From positions 1 through 49,999 of the forward strand of contig DATLGH010000058.1 in assembly GCA_035540635.1 (NCBI GenBank): a stretch of DNA of 49,999 nucleotides. The letters are read 5' to 3'. Made by a program: the position numbers and the translations under genes. Below, one piece after another: positions 1 through 7,814 of the stretch (position 1 is the first letter of the stretch; each line of letters opens with the position of its first letter). Below the pieces are notes generated by a model. It was not told the origin of the DNA. It saw only the letters and a list, made by a program, of their open reading frames with translations, and did not search any database. The DNA is from Egibacteraceae bacterium. GTDB taxonomy: Bacteria > Actinomycetota > Nitriliruptoria > Euzebyales > Egibacteraceae.

Positions 1-1
1 C

Positions 2-412
2 ACCGTCGAGCCCACCTTCGCGGCCTTCGGGGGCAGCAGCCACGGCACCGACTGGGCTTGGTCGGACGCCCAAGGCATGCGGTCGGGGCCATGGAGCGAT
101 CGGTTGCTCGACGAGGTGGTGCTCGACGCGTTCTGGTGGCAGCTGCTGGGCCCGGGGCACCTGCGCCGCCTGGGCGGCCCCCCGCCGGGGGCGCGGCCGC
201 TGGCCGCCGGGCGGGTCGAGCTGGCCGTCGGCGACCCCGCCGACTGGCTGTTCGCTCAACCGCCCGAAGGGCCATGGCACAACTTCGCCAAGTGGCGCCG
301 GGACCCATGGGTGTACGCGCGCGCCCGCGACCTGCTCCAACCCTGCCTGCTCACCAGCAACCAGGCGGCCCGTTTGGACCAGGCCCGCAACACCGGCGAA
401 CCGCCACCATGA
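2..412 (+). CDS. hypothetical protein, 5'-truncated by window edge
   Basis: An open frame runs from the first bases to a TGA at 410-412, giving about 136 residues with no start in view, so the N-terminus lies outside the window. The product is rich in Trp, Arg and Pro (for example DWAWSDAQG near the edge and WHNFAKWRRDPWVYARARD later). I see no signal peptide or known motif in the visible part. It ends 33 bp before the next gene on the same strand, so the two may be co-transcribed. Function is not recognised. An internal ATG at 77 exists, but the frame stays open upstream of it, so I do not take it as the start. Confidence 0.5.
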   Translation, partial: TVEPTFAAFGGSSHGTDWAWSDAQGMRSGPWSDRLLDEVVLDAFWWQLLGPGHLRRLGGPPPGARPLAAGRVELAVGDPADWLFAQPPEGPWHNFAKWRRDPWVYARARDLLQPCLLTSNQAARLDQARNTGEPPP

Positions 413-445
413 GCCGCCAGACCACGGACACGACAGGAGCCGCCG

Positions 446-1459
446 ATGAACCCGTACGCCAGTCGAACCCCACTTCGACCTGTCACGCGCCGCACGATCA
501 CGCTGGCCGCGGCGGCGGTTGTGTGCGCCGTGGTGGTGGCTGGCCTGCCCGCCGCGCCCGTGTGGGCGGAGCCGACCGTTGCAGAGCCCGACCAGGCCGA
601 CCTGCCCGCCGCCCAGGCCCCGGCCGGCGACGCCGACGCCGCGGTGCTGCCGGGCACGCATCCCTATGGGCGCACCAAGCGGACCTTCCCCAAGCAGGGA
701 GGCACGCGCGCGGAGCTGGGGACCCGCGGGTACTTCCCTGACTACCAGTGCCTGACAAGCAGCGACCCGTGCCTGTCCCGCGCCGGCAACTTCCGTCCCG
801 AGGCCACCGCGCAGGCCCGGGTGATCCGGGCGCTGGGCTCCAAGGCCCACACACCCGTGGCGCCGCTTCCCAACCACTTGATCGAGCTCGACCGGGTGCA
901 GTGGGAGGTGGCGCCCCTGCCCCACGACGTGTACGCGCCTGACCACGACAACCCCACCGACTGGGAGAAGGACTGCGGCGACACCTGGCGCGTGGACGTG
1001 GCCGTGGACGACGGGGGCGACAGCACGGGGATCGTCGAGGTCCGACGCTGGTCGCCGAGCGTGCACGACGCCGTACGAGACCGCCTCATCTGCTACATCG
1101 GCAAGGCCGACGCGGTGGGCTTCCGCTTCATACCGCACGCCGAATTGAACGTGGTGTTGTGGGCACGGTCGTACCGGGACAACGTCGGAGCCAGCTGGTG
1201 CGTCTGGGCGCCCGACCCCTTGCAGAACGCTGCCGGCCACGTGTACTTCGCGCCCAGGTTCGAGACCCCGCCGGACGTGCGCCAACGGCCCGGCTGCCGC
1301 GACGACGACGACGACAAGGACCCCCAACCCGTCCCGCCGCCGATCCTCGCACGCGACCCGCGCGAGGCAGCGGACTTGTCGGAACGAACCTGTGGGGTGG
1401 ACGGAGGAAGGTACCAAGACGTGACCGCGAGCGAATGCTGGTGCCCTTACCCGAAGTGA
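446..1459 (+). CDS. secreted protein of unknown function
   Basis: The product has 337 residues. AGGAG at 435-439 is well spaced before the ATG at 446. The N-terminus is a typical Sec signal peptide: Arg residues, then a hydrophobic stretch LAAAAVVCAVVVAGLPAAP, with likely cleavage near VWAEP. The mature part has several cysteines (YQCLTSSDPCL, KDCGD, LICYIG, SWCVW, RTCGVDGG, CWCPYPK), which suggests disulfide bonds outside the cell. A run of acidic residues ending in Lys (DDDDDK) lies near residue 290. I do not recognise the family. The frameshifted secreted gene at 1560-2508 points toward it on the other strand. Whether it is a structural exoprotein or a polymorphic-toxin part cannot be told. 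Confidence 0.65.
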   Translation: MNPYASRTPLRPVTRRTITLAAAAVVCAVVVAGLPAAPVWAEPTVAEPDQADLPAAQAPAGDADAAVLPGTHPYGRTKRTFPKQGGTRAELGTRGYFPDYQCLTSSDPCLSRAGNFRPEATAQARVIRALGSKAHTPVAPLPNHLIELDRVQWEVAPLPHDVYAPDHDNPTDWEKDCGDTWRVDVAVDDGGDSTGIVEVRRWSPSVHDAVRDRLICYIGKADAVGFRFIPHAELNVVLWARSYRDNVGASWCVWAPDPLQNAAGHVYFAPRFETPPDVRQRPGCRDDDDDKDPQPVPPPILARDPREAADLSERTCGVDGGRYQDVTASECWCPYPK

Positions 1460-1559
1460 TGTTCCCTCGCGTTGACGGGACGCTCTTTTGCATTTGTGCA
1501 TTTGGTACATTCGGATCTGTGGGGAGCCCAAGCGGGGCCGGGATAAGTCCCGCCGCCGC

Positions 1560-2508
1560 AGCCGTCGGCGCGGTCCCCCCACCTGCGTGCAGACCATTTC
1601 CTCCGTCATCGTGGAGTGTTGGGGGCGTGGCGCCAGCCCCGTGCAGTGGCTGGTCCAGTCGAGGACGCTGCCGCAGCGGTACTCGATCCAGGGCATGCCG
1701 CGGATGGTGTGGCGCCGGCCGGTGGTGTCGCTCATCGGGTACTCCCACACGTTGAGGTGCACGTTGCCGCGGTAGTCGCCGGTCGCGCCGAAGAACCCGT
1801 CGCCCTTCCACAGACCGTGCACGAGGTTGGTGTCGTAGTCGTTGAGGAAGTCCCAGTACGGCTCGGGGTGACCGGGCCCAGGCCGACCGTGGCGGTGACC
1901 TGAGCGTTCTCGGCCTTCGTGCCCCAGTCGAACCGGTCGATCAGCGCCGAGTCGGGGTCCTCCATGGTTGACCCGGCGCCGTTGCGGGTCTGGTGGGCGC
2001 CGTTGAACGTCGACCCGCCGCCGGCGATGCACTCCGCGAACTGCCGCTGCCATCTGTTATCGACCCGTCGAGCGTCATCGAGCTGGTAGGTGTAGAAGCG
2101 GTACTGCAGGTGGAACGCGTCGGAGGCTGTGTGCGAGGCGGTCACCGGCCCGTATCCGGTCAGCCCCGGCTCGTCGCCGTCGCCGTGGACCTCGCAGCGC
2201 CCCGGTCCCGCGTCGCCGCCCTCGACCCCCAGGCCGGACAGCTGCACCTCCAACGGCATGCTGGCGATGGCCTGCCCGTGGACGTCCACGGCTTCCCAGG
2301 CGCCCTCCAAAGCGGTGGGGAGCAGCTGTTTGGCGACCGGGTCGATCTCCAGCCGCAGCGGCAGACCGGCACGGTAGGACACCGCCTGGTCGGCCTCGGC
2401 TGATGGCTGCTCGTCGGCCAGCGCGCCGCTTGGGGCCGCCACCATGCTCGCCGCAGCCAGGACGGCGATCACGTGCTTCCCAAAGGCGCCCCTCGAACGG
2501 AATGGCAA
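1560..2508 (-). pseudogene. frameshifted secreted protein, unknown family
   Basis: From a TTG at 2508 the frame encodes a signal peptide (HVIAVLAAASMVAAPSGALA) and about 200 sensible residues, including FHLQYRFYTYQL and a Cys pair (GRCEVHG, FAECIAG). Near 1872-1890 the frame degenerates into Thr/Ser-rich noise. The neighbouring frame picks up protein-like sequence at once: HPEPYWDFLNDYDTNLVHG, WKGDGFFGATGDYRGNVHL, then YRCGSVLDWTSHCTGL. A single-base indel there explains both. The shifted frame then runs without a convincing end into the tail of the convergent gene. The upstream same-strand pseudogene ends 7 bp before this start, so they look like an old operon. Family not recognised. Confidence 0.6.
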
Positions 2509-2515
2509 CTTGGTG

Positions 2516-3230
2516 TCATGAGCCTGCTCCTTCGTGCTCGCGGGCCAGCGGATCGGCCCGCGATGTCGATTTGGTCACCCAGGCGCCGACTTGCGCCGGG
2601 ACGGGCAGGCGGCCCACCTCGCGGACCACGTCCAACGACTCGGGGTCGACCAGCAGCAGTCGCCGGCCGTCGGCCACCAGCAGCCGGCCGCCGTCCGGCG
2701 ACCGCGTCACCGGCTGCCAGGACGCCGACAACCGCCGCCGGCTGCCGGTGTCAGGATCGAACAGCCCGTGCTGTATGTCGCGGCTCCGGCGAGCAAGAGC
2801 TGGTCGGCGTGGGGGTGCCAGGCCAGTCCGGCGACCGCGGGCTCGCCGACGTCGACCTCACGGCGGCTGCCGTCGGGGGCCAGCAGCGTCAGGCGGCGGC
2901 CCGTGTACGTCGCAGGATCCAGCTCGAGGACCGCAAGTACCTCGTTGGGTCCCCACCCGAAGCCACCAGGCCCGGCGGACGCGTACACGGTGCGCTCCTG
3001 CCCGGTGGCCAGGTCACGCTCCACCACCGCCATCGGCGACACGGCTGGGTGCTCCGGGTCAAGCATGCGATGGTAAGTAAGCCAGGCGGCCGTCGTCGGA
3101 CAGCAGCGGGGGTGAACACCCGCCCCTCCACGAGGGGCTCCAACCCCCCATACCATCGACGACCTCGTAAATGTGGTCGTGACCGGCCAGCGCCGCCGGA
3201 AACGGGGCGCCCGGACCCCGAGCGGCTCAG
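2516..3230 (-). pseudogene. beta-propeller-like protein, multiply frameshifted and 5'-truncated
   Basis: Protein-like sequence moves through three frames of the minus strand. The first part ends LLSDDGRLAYL near 3080. The second runs from TYHRMLDPEHPAV through VVERDLATGQERTVYASA, LTLLAPDGSRREVDVGEP and GLAWHPHADQLLLAG to about 2775. The third has HGLFDPDTGSRRRL, SPDGGRLLVADGRRLLLVDP and the stop at 2516. Repeated DG-R-L and PDG turns are typical of WD40/TolB-like beta-propellers. The 5' end is lost where the toxin gene stops at 3227. At least two frameshifts separate the parts, so it is not translated as one protein. It lies directly upstream of the frameshifted secreted gene. Confidence 0.6.
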
Positions 3231-3547
3231 CAGGCGACGGCGGTGCGCAGGGCGTCGCACACCGCTTGCATGCGCTCAGGGCCCAGTGTCGTGATCCGTG
3301 CGGTGAGCAATGAGGGGCGGACAGGCCGCACGTTGTCGAGCGTGACCGCGCAGGGTTCGGGCATGCCGTCGTCGGCATCCAGCGGGACCTCGGTCGGGAT
3401 GCTGCGGACCGTGCGGGTGATCGGGGCCGCCAGCAGCCACGTGAGCACCGGAATGGCTGCATCTCGCGTGAGCACGAGCGCCGGGCGCCGGCCGACGTCA
3501 GGATCCTCGAGCCACCAGACGTCGCCTCGCCCCGGACGGGCTACCAC
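3227..3547 (-). CDS. MazF/PemK-like endoribonuclease toxin
   Basis: The product has 106 residues. The N-terminus RPGRGDVWWLEDPDVGRRP resembles the MazF/PemK start (R-G-D-V-W-W followed by RRPALVLT), and the family acts as an mRNA interferase held in check by its antitoxin. I choose the GTG at 3547 because it overlaps the antitoxin stop (TAG at 3541-3543) by seven bases, a usual arrangement for coupled toxin genes. A start at 3589 would need an unusually long overlap. The rest (LLAAPITRTVRSIPTEV, then CAVTLDNVRPV) fits the SH3-like MazF fold. The gene looks intact. Placement within the family is by motif only. Confidence 0.8.
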   Translation of the reverse strand: MVARPGRGDVWWLEDPDVGRRPALVLTRDAAIPVLTWLLAAPITRTVRSIPTEVPLDADDGMPEPCAVTLDNVRPVRPSLLTARITTLGPERMQAVCDALRTAVAC

Positions 3548-3792
3548 GGCTCGTCGGCGATGAGCTCTCGCCCGGAGTTTGCCGCCCACCGCTCCTCGGC
3601 CTTTGTCGGCGGGTGTCGCCGGTAGCCCTCAACGATGGCCTCGTCGATTCTCCGTTGTCGTTCCCGCTCGATGACGGCCTCCAGGCCGGCGCGCACGGCA
3701 TCGGCTCGCGAGGCGAAGCGGCCAGCGGCCACGAGTCCGTCCATCTCATGCGCCAGCTCATCCGGTATGCGCACCGCAATCTGTTGAGTCAT
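3541..3792 (-). CDS. ribbon-helix-helix antitoxin of MazF-like pair
   Basis: The product has 83 residues. It begins MTQQIAVRIPDELAHEMD, the beta strand and first helix of a ribbon-helix-helix DNA-binding domain, then FASRADAVRAGLEAVIERE for the second helix. The acidic, polar C-terminus (PTKAEERWAANSG to DEPW) is the expected toxin-wrapping tail. It is first in the operon and overlaps the toxin start. RHH antitoxins usually bind their own promoter. Here the ATG sits 6 nt after a TATGCT -10 box with no Shine-Dalgarno, so the mRNA is probably leaderless. Confidence 0.85.
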   Translation of the reverse strand: MTQQIAVRIPDELAHEMDGLVAAGRFASRADAVRAGLEAVIERERQRRIDEAIVEGYRRHPPTKAEERWAANSGRELIADEPW

Positions 3793-3798
3793 GCAACT

Positions 3799-3804
3799 AG
3801 CATA
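3799..3804 (-). promoter_or_regulatory. -10 box of leaderless antitoxin mRNA
   Basis: TATGCT on the minus strand is followed by six bases and then the antitoxin ATG at 3792. With the usual 6-7 nt from -10 to transcription start, the message would begin at or next to the ATG. No good -35 box or Shine-Dalgarno is visible. Confidence 0.4.
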
Positions 3805-3870
3805 ACAACCCGGACGCTCCGCTCGCCGCTCGCCTGACGCGTGCGGGGCCCGCTCTGCTCCCTGGACGCC

Positions 3871-4269
3871 TCAGCGCGGGGGGTCGTCACCGCCGAGGCC
3901 CGCCGGCCCGCCGACCAGCCAGACGCCGTGGGCGAGGGCGTCGGTGACGATCGGGTTGCCCCGGGCGCGTTCGCGCCGCCAGTCGGTCACCGACCACACG
4001 ACCGGCTCCACCCGGTCCTCCGGCTCCCCGACGGCGGCCAGCCGGGCGAGCGGGGCGGCGGGCAGGCCGTCGGCCACGACGAGCACGTCGATGTCGCTCT
4101 CGTCGTTCCAGTCGCCCCGGGCCACCGACCCGAAGACCACGGCCGCGCGCAGCGGCAGGTGCTGCTGGCAGCCCTCGGCGAAGCGGCGGGCCCGCGCGAT
4201 GAGGTCGCGTCGGCGTGCCCGCCGGCGGGCCACGTAGGCAGCCGGCGAGGCGCGGGGTGTCTCAGCCAT
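3871..4269 (-). CDS. MNT-type nucleotidyltransferase (antitoxin of HEPN/MNT pair)
   Basis: The product has 132 residues from the ATG at 4269. The minimal nucleotidyltransferase signature G-S-x10-D-x-D is complete: VVFGSVARGDWNDESDIDV followed by LVV. Proteins of this kind partner with HEPN proteins; in characterised MntA/HepT pairs the nucleotidyltransferase adenylylates the HEPN toxin. The start overlaps the end of the upstream HEPN gene by eight bases, so translation is probably coupled. A longer start at 4323 only adds basic, Pro-rich sequence inside the HEPN frame. The gene is intact although its HEPN partner is interrupted by a stop codon. Confidence 0.85.
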   Translation of the reverse strand: MAETPRASPAAYVARRRARRRDLIARARRFAEGCQQHLPLRAAVVFGSVARGDWNDESDIDVLVVADGLPAAPLARLAAVGEPEDRVEPVVWSVTDWRRERARGNPIVTDALAHGVWLVGGPAGLGGDDPPR

Positions 4270-4738
4270 CCCGGGTGCCCGCCTCGGCGGCGGCGACAAG
4301 GGCCTGCCACGTGGCGGTGACACGCGCGCGGACCGCCTTCACCGTCGTGCGCGCCCGCTGGTAGTCCTTGTCGTCGTACGCGCCGCGAGGGGTGCCCGCC
4401 GGCAGGGCGTCGGGGCAGCGGGCCGGCTGATAGTCCCGCTCCAGGCGCGCGAGGTCACCGAGCTCGTCGGCCGACACCGCCATGCCGAGCTCGTCACGGC
4501 AGCGCTCCGCGAGCCCCCGCAGCCCGTGCGTGCGGGTGTGCGAGGCCAGGCCCGCCGCGCGCAGCAAGCCCTTCAGCGCCATCTGCGCCGCCTGCTAGAG
4601 GTGCACGACGGCGGAGTTGTAGGAGCCGTGCGCGGCAAGTGTCCGGGCGTCGTCGACCTGCTCGTCGGCGGCGCGGACGTAGCGGTCGTACTCCTGCCGG
4701 TCGAAATCCGACACGATCGGCGGTTCGCCTTGAGACAC
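4262..4738 (-). pseudogene. HEPN-domain protein with in-frame amber codon
   Basis: From a GTG at 4738 the frame reads VSQGEPPIVSDFDRQEYDRY, then a helix ending HGSYNSAVVHL. It then meets TAG at 4595-4597 and continues in the same frame as QAAQMALKGLLRAAGL and on to a TGA at 4262. HEPN proteins usually have A-x-x-L-A-Q-Q-A-x-E-K-A-L-K-A-L here, so TAG most likely replaced a CAG glutamine by one C-to-T change. The second half (106 residues from ATG 4582) stays open. I see no R-x4-6-H ribonuclease motif in the C-terminal half, so it may belong to the non-nuclease HEPN group. Readthrough, restart at 4582 and true loss are all possible. Confidence 0.7.
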
Positions 4739-4808
4739 GTTCGCACCCGTCCTCACCACCACGGACCCCGCTCACGCGCATCGTAGCGGCCACAGCATCG
4801 TATTCGTC

Positions 4809-4820
4809 GCATCTAGATGC
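4809..4820. promoter_or_regulatory. 12-bp perfect palindrome in divergent promoter region
   Basis: GCATCTAGATGC is a perfect inverted repeat within an AT-rich stretch (about 4800-4855) that separates the minus-strand HEPN/MNT genes from the plus-strand two-component genes. It could be an operator for either side. No protein can be assigned to it from the sequence. Confidence 0.35.
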
Positions 4821-4888
4821 TTCTATCATATAGCCTTTGCGGTATTTTCCTCGCCGGCTGCGCCGTCGTCCCCTACCATCAGGGGCGT

Positions 4889-5623
4889 GTGAACGGCAAA
4901 CCGTATGGGGAACCGGCGGGGACTCCGGCACGGGCGGCGAAACGCCCCAGCGGTCCGAGCGCCAGGGTGCTGGTGGTCGAAGACGACCTGCCCGTTCGCT
5001 CAGCCGTGGAGGTGGCGCTGACGGGGCAGGGATACGAGGTGCGGGCGGTGCCCGACGGCGTGAGCATCGACGAGGTGGCGCACGAGTTCCGCCCGGACCT
5101 CGGCGTGCTCGACGTGCGCCTGCCGTTGGGCCCCAACGGCTACGAGATCGCCCGCAAGCTGCGCGACAGCCGCGACCTGCCCGTGATCTTCCTCACCGCG
5201 GCGGACAGCGTGGAGGAGCGCCTGGCCGGCTTCGAAGCCGGCGGCGACGACTACCTCGTCAAGCCGTTCGCCATGGCGGAGCTGCTCGCCCGCGTTCGCG
5301 CGCTGCTGCACCGCTCCGGCCGGCTGCGCCAGACCGCCGTGGAGGTCGGCCCGCTGGCAATCGACGAGAACGCCCGCCGGGTCACCTACGACGGCGCCGA
5401 CGTGTCGCTCACCCGCATCGAGTACGAGCTGCTGGCCGCGCTGGCCAGGCCACCCGGCCGGGTCTTGTCGAAGACGCAGCTGCTGGTGGCGGTGTGGGGA
5501 TACGACGCCTATGACGACAACCTCGTCGAGGTGCACATGAGCGCGCTGCGCCGCAAGCTCGAGGCGCACGGCCCCCGCCTCCTCCACACCGTGCGGGGGG
5601 TCGGCTATGTCCTGCGGCCCTGA
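4889..5623 (+). CDS. OmpR/PhoB-family response regulator
   Basis: The product has 244 residues from the GTG at 4889, preceded by AGGGG and a TACCAT -10-like box at 4874-4879. A longer frame to 4817 only adds a hydrophobic stretch that does not belong to the family. The receiver domain (about 26-140) has the acidic pair in VLVVEDD, phosphoacceptor Asp75 in VLDVRLP, Thr in FLTAAD, and the conserved Lys in YLVKPF. The C-terminal winged helix (about 150-243) ends VEVHMSALRRKL then TVRGVGYVL, typical of OmpR/PhoB transcription factors. The kinase gene overlaps its 3' end by 17 bp. Candidate targets carry 11-bp-phased CTGAAG repeats at 7705 and 8448. Confidence 0.93.
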   Translation: MNGKPYGEPAGTPARAAKRPSGPSARVLVVEDDLPVRSAVEVALTGQGYEVRAVPDGVSIDEVAHEFRPDLGVLDVRLPLGPNGYEIARKLRDSRDLPVIFLTAADSVEERLAGFEAGGDDYLVKPFAMAELLARVRALLHRSGRLRQTAVEVGPLAIDENARRVTYDGADVSLTRIEYELLAALARPPGRVLSKTQLLVAVWGYDAYDDNLVEVHMSALRRKLEAHGPRLLHTVRGVGYVLRP

Positions 5624-7088
5624 GCTCCCGCAGCTGCCCGCGCACTGGCCGAGGGTCGAGCCCGCCGGCGACGGCCTGCTCGCCGTGGACGCCGCCGGCG
5701 TGATCGTCGACTGGGATGCCAACGCCGAGGCCATCTTCGGCTGGTCGAGCGACGAGGCGGTCGGGCGCACGCTCGCCGGGGCCATCGCGGCTCCCGCGAC
5801 GGTGCACGACGCGCTCACCAGCCTGGCTCGCGCCGACCCGCAGCTGGCGGGTCCGCTCGCGCGCCGGCGGCTGCTGTTGGCCGCCCGCCACCGCGACGGC
5901 CGCCTGCTGCCCGTGGAGCTGACCGCCTGGGCCACGCCGGGAGCGCCGACGGTCACCGCGCTCGCGCGCGACCTCACCGACAGCCTCAAGGCGCAGACGG
6001 CGATGGCCCAGCTCGCGGCCATCGTGGCCTCCACCGGCGACGCCGTCGTCAGCGAGAACCTCGACGGCACGATCACCTCCTGGAACGGCGGCGCCGAGCA
6101 GATCTTCGGGTGGGCGGCTGCCGAGGTCGTCGGCAAGCCGGCCGCACTGCTCGTCCCGGGCGACCTCGTGGAGGAGACCGCAGCCGTCATCGAGCGGGTC
6201 CGCGGCGGCGACGCGGTCTCCAGCTACGAGACCCGGCGCCTGCCCAAGCACGGCGAGGCCATCGACGTCGCCCTCACCCTGTCGCCGATCCGGGACGAGG
6301 AGGGCCACGTGACCGGGATCGCGACCATCGCCCGTGACATCACCGAGCAGCGCTGGCTGGCCGCGGCGCTCGACGCGAGCAACCGGCAGCTGCAAGCGGC
6401 CCTGGAGGCCGCCGAGGAAGCCGAGCAGCGCGTCCGCTCCTTCCTCGCCGACGCCGCGCACCAGCTGCGCCAGCCGATCACCGGCGTGCGCGCGTGCGTC
6501 GAGTCGCTCCTCGGCGATCCTTCCCAGCCCGACCGCCAGCGGCTGCTGGCGAACATGGTCCGCGAGACCGCACGGGCCGGACGGCTCATCGCCTCGCTGC
6601 TGCGCATGGCCCGCCTCGACCAAGGCGAACCCGTCAGCCCCGCCCCGTGCGACATCGTCGGTGTGTGCACCGACGAGGCCGACCGCCTCTACAGCCTCGC
6701 CCCGCACCTCGATATCGTCCTGCGCGCCGAGCGGCTCGACGATCCCCACCCGGCGGTCGACGCCGAGGCGGTCCGCGAGGTGGTGGCCAACCTCCTCGAC
6801 AACGCCCGCCGCTACGCCGTCGAACGCATCACGGTCACCGTCCGGGTCGCGCAGGACACCGTCGAGATCCGCGTCGCCGACGACGGCCCGGGCCTGCCCG
6901 ACGACCTCGCCGAGCGCGTCTTCGAGCGGTTCGTCACCATCGGCGAGCACGGCGGCTCCGGCCTCGGCCTGCCGATCGCTCGCGGCCTGGCCCGCGCGCA
7001 CGGCGGCGACCTCGTCTACTGTGACGGGGCCTTCGTCCTCCGCGTCCGGGCCCGAAGCGACGACGCCGTCCGCGTCGCCGGGTCGTGA
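5607..7088 (+). CDS. PAS-domain sensor histidine kinase, cytosolic
   Basis: The product has 493 residues. Two PAS-like modules come first: about 18-125, with VIVDWDANAEAIFGW, and about 135-250, with TITSWNGGAEQIFGWAA and a PAC-type end TIARDITEQR. A short coiled coil follows, then the dimerisation/phosphotransfer domain with His285 in ADAAHQLRQPITG. The ATPase has the N box NLLDNARRYA, G1 box DDGPGLP and G2 box GSGLGLPIARG. No membrane segments are visible, so it should sense a cytoplasmic or membrane-permeant signal. The gene begins inside the response-regulator gene, which implies coupled translation and a cognate pair. The signal is unknown. Confidence 0.92.
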   Translation: MSCGPELPQLPAHWPRVEPAGDGLLAVDAAGVIVDWDANAEAIFGWSSDEAVGRTLAGAIAAPATVHDALTSLARADPQLAGPLARRRLLLAARHRDGRLLPVELTAWATPGAPTVTALARDLTDSLKAQTAMAQLAAIVASTGDAVVSENLDGTITSWNGGAEQIFGWAAAEVVGKPAALLVPGDLVEETAAVIERVRGGDAVSSYETRRLPKHGEAIDVALTLSPIRDEEGHVTGIATIARDITEQRWLAAALDASNRQLQAALEAAEEAEQRVRSFLADAAHQLRQPITGVRACVESLLGDPSQPDRQRLLANMVRETARAGRLIASLLRMARLDQGEPVSPAPCDIVGVCTDEADRLYSLAPHLDIVLRAERLDDPHPAVDAEAVREVVANLLDNARRYAVERITVTVRVAQDTVEIRVADDGPGLPDDLAERVFERFVTIGEHGGSGLGLPIARGLARAHGGDLVYCDGAFVLRVRARSDDAVRVAGS

Positions 7089-7109
7089 CGGCGCACCGCC
7101 GCGGAGGCC

Positions 7110-7628
7110 TCAGCGGCAGGGGTGGTCGGGGTCCATGCCGAGCAGCAGCCAGTCCTCGACGTGACGCAGGTCACGCGGGTCCACGACGCTGAGGGCCCCG
7201 AGCTCGCGGGACTGTTCCCGCAGAGCCGTGAACGGTGACAGGACCACCACCATGCACGCCGGCGAGGCCTGGAGGAACTCGGGGATGATCCGCAGGCCGA
7301 GATCGCCGCTGAGGGCGAGGTCGATGACGATCGCGTCGGGCCGGGTGGCCCGCGCCGCCGGGATGGAGTCGTCGGGGAATCCGCTCACCCCGACGACCTG
7401 GAAGCCGCAGCGCTCCATGATCACCGCGAGCGCCCGCTGGACCGCCACGTCATCGTGCACGATCAGGCCTCGCAGCGGGCTGTCGCCGGGCGGCTCCGAC
7501 GAGGCGCTGCGGCCGGTATCCCGCTGGGTCACCGGCCCTGCCGGCAGGGAGGGGCCGCCCGCACCGGCGCCCGCGAGCTGGCGCACCTCGATGATCCCGC
7601 CGCCGCTGAGCCTCACCGGCCGCTCCAC
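7110..7628 (-). CDS. receiver-only response regulator lacking the conserved lysine
   Basis: The product has 172 residues from a GTG at 7628. The first 50 are low-complexity (Gly, Pro, Ser). A single receiver fold follows: LIVHDDVAVQRALAVIM (acidic pair), IVIDLALSGDLG (candidate phospho-Asp), VVVLSPF (Ser at the Thr/Ser position) and VVDPRDLRHV. The last aligns with the usual K-P motif but has Asp where Lys is expected, so normal phospho-signalling is doubtful. No output domain is present. It could be a pseudo-receiver, a kinase-binding sink, or a regulator working by protein contact. It sits next to the kinase gene, convergent with it, and four phased CTGAAG repeats lie about 77 bp upstream. 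Confidence 0.75.
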   Translation of the reverse strand: MERPVRLSGGGIIEVRQLAGAGAGGPSLPAGPVTQRDTGRSASSEPPGDSPLRGLIVHDDVAVQRALAVIMERCGFQVVGVSGFPDDSIPAARATRPDAIVIDLALSGDLGLRIIPEFLQASPACMVVVLSPFTALREQSRELGALSVVDPRDLRHVEDWLLLGMDPDHPCR

Positions 7629-7704
7629 CTGCCGCGCACGGCAAACAGGGGCACCGACCCCACCTGCCCGCGTGTCCGCACCTTGCTCACTCTCCCAGAC
7701 CTGC

Positions 7705-7748
7705 CTGAAGGCGGACTGAAGAACGGCTGAAGATCTGCTGAAGATTTC
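7705..7748. promoter_or_regulatory. four CTGAAG direct repeats at exact 11-bp spacing
   Basis: CTGAAG begins at 7705, 7716, 7727 and 7738, with five bases between copies. An 11-bp period puts each copy on the same face of DNA, the pattern bound by tandem OmpR/PhoB-family regulators. The array is upstream of the receiver-only gene, which starts at 7628 on the minus strand. The likely binder is the regulator encoded at 4889-5623, but that is inference. Confidence 0.65.
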
Positions 7749-7763
7749 CGCAGTTCTACGGCC

Positions 7764-7794
7764 GGGTCCCGGCCACGACCGGGGACCGGGACCC
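7764..7794. terminator. strong hairpin downstream of the surface-protein gene
   Basis: GGGTCCCGG (7764-7772) and CCGGGACCC (7786-7794) form a perfect 9-bp stem with a 13-nt loop. It follows the stop at 7815 of the minus-strand gene. No clear U-run follows, so termination may need other factors. Confidence 0.45.
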
Positions 7795-7814
7795 TGTGGT
7801 TTGGTCGCGCCCGG

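Noticed and set aside
1250-1275. GGTTCGAGACC resembling a tRNA T-arm
   Set aside because: It lies inside the secreted protein gene and no cloverleaf can be drawn around it.
5000-7001. Long minus-strand frames opposite the response regulator and kinase
   Set aside because: Both genes they oppose have full motif sets; the antisense products are Arg/Gly/Ala-rich noise.
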